Origin: Nonomuraea sp. PA05
GTDB lineage: Bacteria > Actinomycetota > Actinomycetes > Streptosporangiales > Streptosporangiaceae
Assembly: GCF_008086045.1 (NCBI RefSeq)
Contig: NZ_VSEY01000013.1
Location: forward strand, 1-64,000
Reading direction: 5' to 3'
DNA length: 64,000 bases
Below the pieces are notes generated by a model that saw only the letters and a list, made by a program, of their open reading frames with translations, had not been told where the DNA came from and did not search any database. The stretch's first letter is position 1, and the number at the start of each line of letters is the position of its first letter. The position numbers and the translations under genes were made by a program. This document shows, piece by piece, positions 26,072 to 34,284 of the stretch.

Positions 26072-27259
26072 TCATGCGTCCCAGGTGACCGGCAGGCTCT
26101 TGACCCCGTAGACGTCCGCGGTCTCCGGCCGCAGGGCCACCTCCTCGGCCGGCACGGCCAGGCGCAGCGTGGGGAAGCGGGCGAGCAGCGCGGTGAACGC
26201 GACGCGCATCTCGACGCGGGCGAGCTGCTGCCCCAGGCACTGGTGGATGCCGTGCCCGAAGGCCAGGTGACCGCCCTCCTCCCGGCCCAGGTCGAGCACG
26301 TGCGGGTCGGCGTGACGCCCGGGGTCGCGGTTGGCGGTGTTGTACGACAGGATGACCGTCGTCCCCGCCTTGATCGTCTGGCCGCCCAGCTCGACGTCCT
26401 CCAGCGCGACCCGCTGGGACTGCTTGACGACGCTGAGGTAGCGCAGCAGCTCCTCCACGGCCGGCTCGGCGAGCGCGGGGTCGGCGCGCAGCGCGGCGAG
26501 CTGCTCCGGGTCGCGCAGCAACGCGAACGTGCCCAGCGCCAGCATGTTCGTGGTGGTGTCGAGCCCGGCCGCCAGCAGGATGAGGCTGACGTCCTGCAGC
26601 TCCTCGTCGGTCAGGTCGCTGTCGGTGAGGTCGCTGAGCACGTCGTCGGTGGGGTCGGCGCGCTTGGCGACGACGAGTTGCCCGAGGTAGGTCTGCACCG
26701 CGGTGTAGGCGGCGATCAGCTCCTCGTCGCTGGTCTCGCCGCTCATGAACTTGTCGACGTTCTCCTGGAAGGAGTCGCGGTCCTCGTACGGCACGCCGAG
26801 CAGCTCGCAGATGACGATGGCCGGGATGGGCTTGGCGAACGCGGTCACCAGGTCGGCTCCGGGCCCGGCCTTCTCCATGGCGTCCAGGCAGGCGGCGGTG
26901 ATCTGCTCCACGCGCTCGGTGAGCAGCCGCATGCGCCGCACGGTGAACTTGCCGACCAGCGGCTTGCGGTAGCGGCTGTGCTGGGGGTCGTCCATGAGCA
27001 GGAACTCGCCGGGCGCGGCGGGCGGCACTTCGATGTCGCCGTAGTCGACCAGCGGGTGCTGCTTCATCAGCTCCTTGCGCGAGCTGAACCGCGGGTCGGC
27101 GAGCACCGCCCGCACCAGGTCGTAGCCGGTGACGAGCCAGCCCTGGTGCCCGCTGGGGAAGGGGAAGCGGCTGATGGGGCCGTGCTCGCGCGCCTCGACG
27201 AGCTCCTTGGGCGGGTCGAAGGGGCAGCCGGCGGCCCGCTCGGTCGGCATCGTCGTCAA
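26072..27259 (-). CDS. Cytochrome P450, soluble bacterial type
   Basis: This 395-residue class I P450 shows the oxygen-binding I-helix motif LLAAGLDTTTN, ExxR (EELLRYL) and heme loop FGHGIHQCLGQQLAR with the proximal Cys. N-terminal ERAAGCPFDPP and overall pattern fit CYP105/CYP107-like enzymes that hydroxylate macrolides, terpenes or xenobiotics. No ferredoxin gene adjoins, so electrons come from elsewhere. It is followed within 1 bp by the PLP enzyme gene. The substrate is unknown. Confidence 0.9.
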   Translation of the reverse strand: MTTMPTERAAGCPFDPPKELVEAREHGPISRFPFPSGHQGWLVTGYDLVRAVLADPRFSSRKELMKQHPLVDYGDIEVPPAAPGEFLLMDDPQHSRYRKPLVGKFTVRRMRLLTERVEQITAACLDAMEKAGPGADLVTAFAKPIPAIVICELLGVPYEDRDSFQENVDKFMSGETSDEELIAAYTAVQTYLGQLVVAKRADPTDDVLSDLTDSDLTDEELQDVSLILLAAGLDTTTNMLALGTFALLRDPEQLAALRADPALAEPAVEELLRYLSVVKQSQRVALEDVELGGQTIKAGTTVILSYNTANRDPGRHADPHVLDLGREEGGHLAFGHGIHQCLGQQLARVEMRVAFTALLARFPTLRLAVPAEEVALRPETADVYGVKSLPVTWDA

Positions 27260-27468
27260 GGTGTAAGGGGAGTCGCTCTTGGTCGTCCTCGTCCGGTGAA
27301 GTCAGGTGCGGTTCAGCCTTCCTGACGGCGCTGACACGGGGCCGTCATCGCGCTGACACGGAAGCCATAATCGCGGCTTATGGGAGCGATCAGAACTAGC
27401 TGTTGGACTTCTAGATCCGTTCTCGGCAGGCTGGAAGAGACCCCGAACACGAAACTGGAGAAACCGTC

Positions 27469-27828
27469 ATGAGCGAGAAGGCCATGCGGCCGGAGGACAT
27501 CACCCGGCTCTTCGTCGAACGTTCCAACGCCGGGGACGCGGCCGGAGTGGCCGCGCTCTACGAGGAGGACGCCGTGCTCGCCTACCCGCCGGGCAGCAGG
27601 ACCGTCGGCCGGGCCGCCATCCGGGCCCTCTGGGAGAAGGTGCTGGCGAACCGGCCGCACTTCGAGGCCGAGGAGCCGCTGCCGACCCTGGTCAGCGGCG
27701 ACCTGGCCCTCACCTCGACCCCGCCGCGGGACGGGGCCGGGGCCAGGGCGCAGGTGGTGCGCCGCCAGCCGGACGGGAGCTGGCTGCGCGTCCTCGACCA
27801 GCCCGAGTTCGTCACCCCGCCCCGCTGA
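27469..27828 (+). CDS. SnoaL-like (NTF2-fold) protein
   Basis: This 119-residue protein has a SnoaL-like domain (ITRLFVERSNAGDAAGVAALY, AVLAYPPG, GRAAIRALWEKVL). It is commonly annotated as a ketosteroid-isomerase-like protein. The function is unknown. ATG 27469 has CTGGAG upstream. It is divergent from the P450 gene across ~209 bp in which I find no distinct motif, and convergent with the AfsR-like regulator. Confidence 0.78.
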   Translation: MSEKAMRPEDITRLFVERSNAGDAAGVAALYEEDAVLAYPPGSRTVGRAAIRALWEKVLANRPHFEAEEPLPTLVSGDLALTSTPPRDGAGARAQVVRRQPDGSWLRVLDQPEFVTPPR

Positions 27829-27873
27829 CCCTCGACCGGCGGCCGGCCTGCGTCAGCCCGCCCCGCTGACCGT

Positions 27874-30800
27874 TCAGCTCGCGGCGAGCGTGGTGTCGGC
27901 CAGTTCGCGCCAGTCCAGCTCCCGGCCGGCCCGCACCGCCTCGGCGTACTCGTTCTCGCCGAGGCGGCCACGCGCCTCGTCGGCGATCCTGGCGGCGTCC
28001 GGCTGCGAGTGGTCCACGGTGCCGCGCACGCCCTCGCTCGCCGCGAGCAGCCGCACGGCCTGCTCGTCCTCTCCCCTGCGCAGCGCCAGGTCCGCGATCC
28101 CGATCAGCACCTCGGCGATCAGCGGCGGGAACGCGTGGTCCACGACGGTCTCGAGCGCCGCCGCCCGGTGGGCGCGCGACTCCTCCAGGTCGTCGGTGAG
28201 GTAGCCGTACAGGTTCGAGGCTCCGGCGCTGAGCCCCTCCCCCAGATCCGTGTGGACCAGGATGCCCTGCACGGTGGCCAGGTGCTGCCGCGCCCGCTCC
28301 GGCTCGCCACGCCAGCGCGCCAGGTGCGCCTTGGCCATCTCCAGCTGGGCGAGCGCGTCCGGCCATGTGATCCCGCCCGCCCTCAGCTGCGCCCCTTCCA
28401 GTGCGGACGCGCTGGCGCGCTCGTCGCCCAGCAGCCAGTAGAGCTGGGCCTGCCGCGCCCGCAGGATCACCACTTCCTCGGTCGCGCCCAGCTCGGTCAG
28501 CGCCACCACCGCCTCGTCGTAGAACGCGCAGGCGCGCACGAACTCGCCGCGCATGGCGAGCCGGTCGGCCAGGAACATCAGGGCCAGCGAGATCCCCCAC
28601 CGGTCCCCCAGCGTCCTGAACTCGGCGAGGGCGACCTCGGCGTCGGTGTCCACGTCGGTCTCGTCACCGCTGAGCGACAGCCGCAACCGGCCGCGGGCGA
28701 GCCGCGCCTGCGCCCGCACCCACGGGTCGTCCGCGGCGATGAGCGGGTCGAAGGCGGGCAGGAACTCCGTCGGCCCCTGCAACATCCGCTCCAGCGGCAC
28801 GACGAACCCGAGCAGCGGGCCGCTGGACCCGCCGCTGCGCTGGATGTAGCGGTGCGCCTCCTGGATCCACTCGCGCGCCTTGAACTGGTCGCCGTACCCG
28901 GACGTCACGAACACCGTCACGATCGTGTACGCCAGCGCCCGCACCTCGTCGGGCACCTCGCCCTCCAGCGAGGCCGCCGCGATGCTCAGCTCCGTGCCCT
29001 CGGCCCTGTCGCCGCCGAGGTACCAGAACCAGCCCGCCGCGCCGACCAACCGCATCGCCTCCAGGGCCCACCCCTCGGCGATCGCGCCGCGCAGCGCCAC
29101 CACGATGTTGTCGTGCTCGACCGCGAGCCTGGCCATCCACTCCAGCTGCTCGCCCCGCCGCAGGTGCGGCTCGGCCGTCTCCGACAGCTCGGTGAAGTAC
29201 GCCAGATGCGCCCGCCGCGCCGACTCGCTCTCGCCCGCCTCGGCGAGCCGGTCCGCCGCGTACTCCCTGATGGTGTCGAGCATCCGGTAACGCGGCGCGC
29301 CCTCGCCGTCCTCCAGCAGCAGCGACTTCTCGATCAGCGCGGTCAGCACGTCGAGGACGAGCTCCCCGGCGAACACCTCGCCCCCGCACACCCGTTCGGC
29401 CGCCTCCAGGCTCGCCCCGCCGGAGAACACCGACAGCCGCCGCAGCACGCCGCGCTCTGCCTCGCTGAGCAGGTCCCAGCTCCAGTCGACGACCGCGCGC
29501 AGCGTCTTGTGCCGGGGCAGCGCCGTACGGCTGCCGCTGGTCAGCAGGCGGAAGCGGTCGTCGAGCCGGCGCGCGAGCTGGTCCACCGACATGGTGCGCA
29601 GCCGCGCGGCGGCCAGCTCGATCGCCAGCGGGATCCCGTCGAGCGCGGCGCAGATCCGCGCCATGGCCGCCAGGGTCCCGGGGTCGGAGCCGATGTCCTT
29701 GCGCACCAGCTCGGCCCGGTCGCGCAGCAGCCGTACCGCGGGCGAGGCCAGCACGTCGGCGGGCGGGGCGCCCTTCTCCGGCAGCGCCAGCGGCTCGACC
29801 TGCCACAGCACCTCGCCGGTGATGCCCAGCGGCTCCCTGCTCGTGGCCAGGATCCGCAGCCTGCGGCACTCGCCCAGCAGCCGGTCCGTGAACTCCGCCG
29901 CCGCCTCGATGACGTGCTCGCAGTTGTCCAGCACCAGCAGGATCGCGCGCTCCCGCACCGCGGCGATCAGCCGGTCCATCGTGTCGCCGCCGCGCGCGTT
30001 GCCGAGCAGCCCCTGGTCGCGCAGGCCGATCGCGGTGAGCGCCGCCTGCGCCAGCTCGCCGCCGGCCCGCACCGAGGCCAGCTCCACCAGCCACGCGCCG
30101 TCCGGCAGCTCGCCGAGCATCGTCCGCGCCGTCTCGGCGGCGAGCCTGGTCTTGCCGGAACCGCCCGGCCCCGTCAGCGTGACGAGGCGGTGCTTGACGG
30201 CCAGCCCGGCGACCGTGGAGACGTCCTCCTCCTTGCCGACGAAGCTCGTCAGCTCGGCGCGCAGGTTCGTCCTGCCGCTGTCCGCGCGCTCGCCCAGCTC
30301 GCCGCGCAGCAGCGCGGTGTGCAGCGCCGACAGCTCCGCCGACGGGTCGGCGCCCAGCTCGTCGGCCAGCCGCTCGCGCGTGCGCTGGTACAACGTCAGC
30401 GCCTCGTTGCCGCGCCCGGCCTCGGCCAGCGCCCGCACCAGCGCGGCCACGAAGCCTTCCCGCAGCGGGTACGTCGCCACCAGCTCCGTCAGCTCGGAGA
30501 CCATCTCCGAGCCGCGCCCGAGGCGGATGTCGGCGTCCACGCGGTCGCTGAGCGCGGCGACGTGCAGCTCGTCGAGCCGCGCGACCACGGCGTCGAACGC
30601 CTCGCTGTCGCGCAACGCGATGTCCGCCATGGCCGGGCCGCGCCACAGCGCCAGCGCCGGCCGCAGCAGCTCCGCCCGCGCCGCCGGCTCCGCGGCGCGG
30701 GCCTGGCTGACGAGCTGCTCGAAGCGGCACACGTCCACGTCCTCGGCGGCGACCGCCAGCCGGTACCCGCCGGACTCCGCCTCGATCACGCCGTCCGGGA

Positions 30801-31020
30801 GCACTCTGCGCAGCCGCGACACCAGCGCTTGCAGGGCGTTCACCTCATCGGCGGGCGGCTGCTCGCCCCAGATCCAGTCGACCAGCCTCGACCGGGTGAC
30901 GATCCGCCCAGGCTCGAGAGCCAGCACGGCCAGCAGGGCCCGCAGCCGCGCCCCGGGAACCTCCACCGGGGCCCCGTCACCGTTCCGGACCTCGAACGGC
31001 CCGAGCAATCCAACTCGCAC
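27874..31020 (-). CDS. AfsR/SARP-type regulator with NB-ARC and TPR-like region
   Basis: This 1048-residue protein has an OmpR-type winged helix (residues 1-90, VEVPGARLRALLAVLAL), a BTAD domain (~95-245, CRFEQLVSQARA to LADELGADPSAEL), an NB-ARC ATPase with P-loop GPGGSGKTRL, LLVLDNCEH and GIPLAIELAAARL, and a long C-terminal helical TPR-like region. Such proteins integrate a signal with ATP to activate secondary-metabolite genes. No biosynthetic core enzyme adjoins, so the targets are unclear. GTG 31020 is supported by CACAAT 7 bp upstream (leaderless). Confidence 0.88.
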   Translation of the reverse strand: MRVGLLGPFEVRNGDGAPVEVPGARLRALLAVLALEPGRIVTRSRLVDWIWGEQPPADEVNALQALVSRLRRVLPDGVIEAESGGYRLAVAAEDVDVCRFEQLVSQARAAEPAARAELLRPALALWRGPAMADIALRDSEAFDAVVARLDELHVAALSDRVDADIRLGRGSEMVSELTELVATYPLREGFVAALVRALAEAGRGNEALTLYQRTRERLADELGADPSAELSALHTALLRGELGERADSGRTNLRAELTSFVGKEEDVSTVAGLAVKHRLVTLTGPGGSGKTRLAAETARTMLGELPDGAWLVELASVRAGGELAQAALTAIGLRDQGLLGNARGGDTMDRLIAAVRERAILLVLDNCEHVIEAAAEFTDRLLGECRRLRILATSREPLGITGEVLWQVEPLALPEKGAPPADVLASPAVRLLRDRAELVRKDIGSDPGTLAAMARICAALDGIPLAIELAAARLRTMSVDQLARRLDDRFRLLTSGSRTALPRHKTLRAVVDWSWDLLSEAERGVLRRLSVFSGGASLEAAERVCGGEVFAGELVLDVLTALIEKSLLLEDGEGAPRYRMLDTIREYAADRLAEAGESESARRAHLAYFTELSETAEPHLRRGEQLEWMARLAVEHDNIVVALRGAIAEGWALEAMRLVGAAGWFWYLGGDRAEGTELSIAAASLEGEVPDEVRALAYTIVTVFVTSGYGDQFKAREWIQEAHRYIQRSGGSSGPLLGFVVPLERMLQGPTEFLPAFDPLIAADDPWVRAQARLARGRLRLSLSGDETDVDTDAEVALAEFRTLGDRWGISLALMFLADRLAMRGEFVRACAFYDEAVVALTELGATEEVVILRARQAQLYWLLGDERASASALEGAQLRAGGITWPDALAQLEMAKAHLARWRGEPERARQHLATVQGILVHTDLGEGLSAGASNLYGYLTDDLEESRAHRAAALETVVDHAFPPLIAEVLIGIADLALRRGEDEQAVRLLAASEGVRGTVDHSQPDAARIADEARGRLGENEYAEAVRAGRELDWRELADTTLAAS

Positions 31021-31260
31021 GACGGTAATTGTGCCGAAGTATGGCGACGCCGACGAATCGGCGGGCCGGTGCGGTCAGCGTGCCGCGTACCGAAGGCCGA
31101 TACGACCAGCGCCGCCGTGGCCACCCACCGGCCCCGGCCGATGGGCCGTCGCGGCGCGACCAACCACGACGGCCGCGCCGCCGGCCCCGTGCCACGTCCG
31201 GACGCCGGAGGAAGATCCATGACGCCTCGCCCCGGCGAGCGGCGCGTGTAGGTTGTGGTG

Positions 31261-32220
31261 ATGTCCACGCTGGGCCTCTTACCAGGCCGGTCGCGGGTGG
31301 CCGCGGGCGTCGTCACCGCCGTCCTGCTGACCGCCCTGACCGGCTCCACGGGCGGGCTGACGACCGCCCGCCCGTACGACCTCGGCTGCCCCGCCTGGAC
31401 GGAGCGGCACCGGAGCATCGACGCCACGCGGGCGCAGGACCGCGAGCGCGCCTTCCTCTGTCTGGTACGGGACGCGGGCGGGCCGATGTTCCCGCCGGGC
31501 GAGCCTGACCAGGCCCTCCTGGGGCGCGGCAGGGCCCTGTGCGCCCAGCCGGGCTGGCGCAGAGCCGACGAGTGGCTGCGCAGCGGCGACTTCACGATCA
31601 ACCTGCACGGCCTGGACAGCGCGCTGGTGTTCCTGTGCCCCGACGCCGTCGGCGGCGCGGCCCTGCGCCCCTCGGACGAGCTGCTGGCCGCCGACGAGGC
31701 CGATTATGTCGCCGCGAGCAACGCCGCCTGCCGCGACCCGTGGCCCCGCACCCGGGCCCGCGCGCAGGGGACGGCCGCGTACTTCACCTCCGAGGGCGGC
31801 GGCTACCACCTGGCCGACGACCGGGACCCGGCCAACGAGGACGGCGTCGAGCACGACTACGACGGCCTGCTGGCGGCCGGGGAGACCGGCGTGGCCGTCC
31901 GGACGATCGGGGGACGGGGCCTCTGCGTGACCGTCAAGGCGTTCGGCGAGGCTCCGCCGCTGCGGCTCAAGGGGTGGCAGGAGGTCGCCGAGGTGGGCGT
32001 CACCAGCCGCAGCGGCCGGCTGGCGGTGCCGGTGTTGCGGCCGGGCGGCGAGGAGGGGGCCGGGCGGGCCCTGCCGAACCTGGCGATCGACGGGCCGGGA
32101 CACTACCGGGTGCGCGTGTACGCGCGGGCCGATGCGGACAGCGCCGGCATGCTGCCCGCCGAGTGGCATCTGATCGTGGTCCATCCCGGGCGCTCCAGGA
32201 AAGAGGTCGTCCACCGATAG
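31261..32220 (+). CDS. Exported or membrane-anchored protein of unknown function
   Basis: This 319-residue protein has an N-terminal hydrophobic segment (VAAGVVTAVLLTALTGSTGG) followed by a Cys-containing domain (DLGCPAW, AFLCLVRD, ALCAQPGW, VFLCPD, NAACRDP) and a beta-rich C-terminal half ending in PAEWHLIVVH. I do not recognise the family. TAGGTT 6 bp before ATG 31261 indicates a leaderless transcript. The gene faces away from the AfsR-like regulator across 240 bp without another feature I can support. Confidence 0.6.
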   Translation: MSTLGLLPGRSRVAAGVVTAVLLTALTGSTGGLTTARPYDLGCPAWTERHRSIDATRAQDRERAFLCLVRDAGGPMFPPGEPDQALLGRGRALCAQPGWRRADEWLRSGDFTINLHGLDSALVFLCPDAVGGAALRPSDELLAADEADYVAASNAACRDPWPRTRARAQGTAAYFTSEGGGYHLADDRDPANEDGVEHDYDGLLAAGETGVAVRTIGGRGLCVTVKAFGEAPPLRLKGWQEVAEVGVTSRSGRLAVPVLRPGGEEGAGRALPNLAIDGPGHYRVRVYARADADSAGMLPAEWHLIVVHPGRSRKEVVHR

Positions 32221-32337
32221 CGGAGCCGATCATGCGAACTGCAGTCGCCGTGCAAGCGGCGCCTGATCCACTACCGGCGTAAGTACGGACCAGGCGGCCC
32301 GCCGAGGCCCGCCGCCCAGTGTGAGGAAGAAGCAGGG

Positions 32338-32796
32338 ATGGGATCGATCGTCTTCGGGACCGCCGCCGTGATCGCCGCGATCGTCGGCGTGGTGCTGTTC
32401 GTCAGATTGAGGCGGAAGCCGGAGACGCGGGCCGGGGCGTACGTCAGCGCCACGTTCCTGTTCCTCGGCGCGGGGGTGCTCACCATGGGCTCCATCTCGT
32501 TCGCGAGCCTGGAGTCCACCGCGCTGCGGACGTTCACCGCGCAGGAGCGGGCGGCGGCGGTGCCGTGCAACGCGACGGTCCTGGGGGCCGAGCAGACCTC
32601 CAACAAGCAGAACGGCCGCTACTTCTGGCTGCTGCGGCTGCGCGTCACCCCTCAGTCGGGCAGCCCGTACGACATCGAGCGCACCACCCGGCTCACCTCG
32701 TCCATGGGGGAACGCCTGGAGAAGGGCAACGTGGTGCTGCCCTGCCTGGTGGCGCCCGCCGACAACACGCGCATCGAGATCGCGGCCCTGGCCTGA
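32338..32796 (+). CDS. Small membrane protein of unknown function
   Basis: This 152-residue protein has two N-terminal transmembrane helices (VFGTAAVIAAIVGVVLFV and AYVSATFLFLGAGVLTMG) and an extracytoplasmic or cytosolic domain with two Cys (VPCNATV, VLPCLVAP) resembling small DUF3592-like domains. I am not sure of that likeness. ATG 32338 follows AGAAGCAGGG. It abuts the convergent ArsR gene. No function can be assigned. Confidence 0.6.
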   Translation: MGSIVFGTAAVIAAIVGVVLFVRLRRKPETRAGAYVSATFLFLGAGVLTMGSISFASLESTALRTFTAQERAAAVPCNATVLGAEQTSNKQNGRYFWLLRLRVTPQSGSPYDIERTTRLTSSMGERLEKGNVVLPCLVAPADNTRIEIAALA

Positions 32797-32797
32797 C

Positions 32798-33154
32798 TCA
32801 GGTCGCGGCCGCGACCCGGCCGCTCTCGCGGACGCAGGCGTCGACGACGGCCGCGAGCAGCCCGGGAAAGCGGCCGTCGAGATCACCGGGCCGGAGGCTG
32901 TTGATCTTGGTGGTGCCCTCGTAGTGCTGCCGGATGATGCCCGCCTCCCGCAGCACGTTGAAGTGGTGGGTGGCGGTCGACCGGGAGACGGGCAGGTCGA
33001 AGGTTCCGCAACTGAGGTCGCGCCCCGCGACGGCGAGCTGCGCGATCATCGAGCGGCGCACGGGGTCGGCGACCGCTTCGAGGAACTGCTGGAGGGTGAC
33101 CTCGGCGGCCGGGGGGTTGTCCACGGTGCGCGGGCTGGTCTTCGGGCGGGCCAC
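32798..33154 (-). CDS. ArsR-family winged-helix regulator
   Basis: This 118-residue regulator has an ArsR-type helix-turn-helix (AVADPVRRSMIAQLAV, then VSRSTATHHFNVLREAGIIRQ). It lacks the CxC metal motif of arsenic/cadmium sensors. One Cys lies in DLSCGTFD. GTG 33154 is chosen because GGAGGAG sits just upstream and the longer frame has no such site. It lies 64 bp downstream of the LD-carboxypeptidase gene on the same strand. The target is unknown. Confidence 0.82.
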   Translation of the reverse strand: MARPKTSPRTVDNPPAAEVTLQQFLEAVADPVRRSMIAQLAVAGRDLSCGTFDLPVSRSTATHHFNVLREAGIIRQHYEGTTKINSLRPGDLDGRFPGLLAAVVDACVRESGRVAAAT

Positions 33155-33218
33155 GCGGTCTCCTCCTCGGGCGATCAGGGCTGGCACGCCATGCTACGAC
33201 GGCCGTCGCGGGACCGCG

Positions 33219-34142
33219 TCACCTCGCGGGCGGCTGCAGCACGAGCGTGCCGCTGCCGGTGTCCAGCTCGGCCGTCGTGCCGAGGGGGACGGCGTGCGGG
33301 TCGGGGCCGTGACCGAGCTCCAGGCCGCCGAGCACGGGGACGCCCAGCGGGACCAGCCGGTCGCGCAGCACGTCGATGAGGTTCCAGCCCCGGTCCGTGT
33401 AGTCCTCGAACCCGGGGAAACGGCCCAGCGCGACCCCGCGCAGACCTTCGAGCGCCCCGGATCGGATGAGCTGGGTGAGCTGCCGGTCGATCTGGCCGAT
33501 CCCGACGGTGCGTTCGGCCTCGATCAGCAGGATCGCCCCGTCCAGGGCGGGCAGCCCGGCGCCCGCCATCCCGGCCATCGAGCCGAGGTGCCCGCCCATG
33601 AGGTAGCCGGTGGCGCGGCCCGGCACCTCGGCGGCCACCGACATGAGGTGCGGGTTGCGGTGCCGCACCGACGGTTCGGTGCTGGTGAGCAGGTGCTTGA
33701 CGGTGGCGACGGCGTTCTCGCCGACCAGGCAGCCGTGGATGACGGGCACCCGGCAGCCGTGCCAGATGGCCAGGTGCAGGTACGTGATGTCGCTGAAGCC
33801 GACGAGCGGTTTGGGGTCGGCGCGGATGGCGCCGAGGTCGAGCCCGTCGATGATCCGGTAGGCGCCCGCGCCGCCCCTGGTGGTGATGACGGCCCGGATC
33901 TCGGGGTCGGCGAAGGCGGCGTTGAGGTCGGCGAGCCGGTCCGCGTCGTGCCCGGCCAGGTAGCCTCGCTGGTCGAGGACGTGCGCGCCGACCTTCACCG
34001 CCAGGCCCCAGCCCCGCAGGATCTGGATGAGCTGCTCCACCGAGGCGGCGTCGGGGAAGCTGGCCGGGGAGACGATGCCGACGTGGTCGCCGGCCCGCAG
34101 CCGCGGCCAGGGGGTTCCGGGGGTCGTGCTCGAAGTGGTCAC
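33219..34142 (-). CDS. LD-carboxypeptidase, peptidase family S66
   Basis: This 307-residue protein has S66 features: VGIVSPASFPD at the start, TTRGGAGAYRIID, nucleophile Ser in VGFSDITYLHL, Glu in LLIEAERTVGIGQ, and His in ELGHGPDPHAVPLG. The family cleaves the L-D bond of muropeptide tetrapeptides for wall recycling, or inactivates microcin C-like antibiotics (MccF). The sequence alone does not separate these, and no export signal is visible. The start is GTG 34142 with AGGAGG upstream. Confidence 0.85.
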   Translation of the reverse strand: MTTSSTTPGTPWPRLRAGDHVGIVSPASFPDAASVEQLIQILRGWGLAVKVGAHVLDQRGYLAGHDADRLADLNAAFADPEIRAVITTRGGAGAYRIIDGLDLGAIRADPKPLVGFSDITYLHLAIWHGCRVPVIHGCLVGENAVATVKHLLTSTEPSVRHRNPHLMSVAAEVPGRATGYLMGGHLGSMAGMAGAGLPALDGAILLIEAERTVGIGQIDRQLTQLIRSGALEGLRGVALGRFPGFEDYTDRGWNLIDVLRDRLVPLGVPVLGGLELGHGPDPHAVPLGTTAELDTGSGTLVLQPPAR

Positions 34143-34284
34143 CGTGCCTCCTGTTCCGGGTCCGAGAAACAGCAGTCTCGCGTAAAGGTCAGTGCACCCC
34201 GCCCGGCACCGGCCGCTTGCGCGGCGAGGGGCGGCCCTGGAGCATCTCCTTGCCGACGCGCGCCGACGTCCCGGGAGTGCCCCT

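Noticed and set aside
28009..31251. A 1080-codon plus-strand frame opposite the AfsR-like gene
   Set aside because: The translation is Arg/Gln/Pro-rich without domains, while the minus strand encodes a complete AfsR-like protein.
34192..34284. Longer N-terminus for the beta-helix protein from GTG 34192
   Set aside because: No ribosome site, and the extra residues are Arg/Ala/Pro-rich. GTG 34285 has GGGAG at a good distance.
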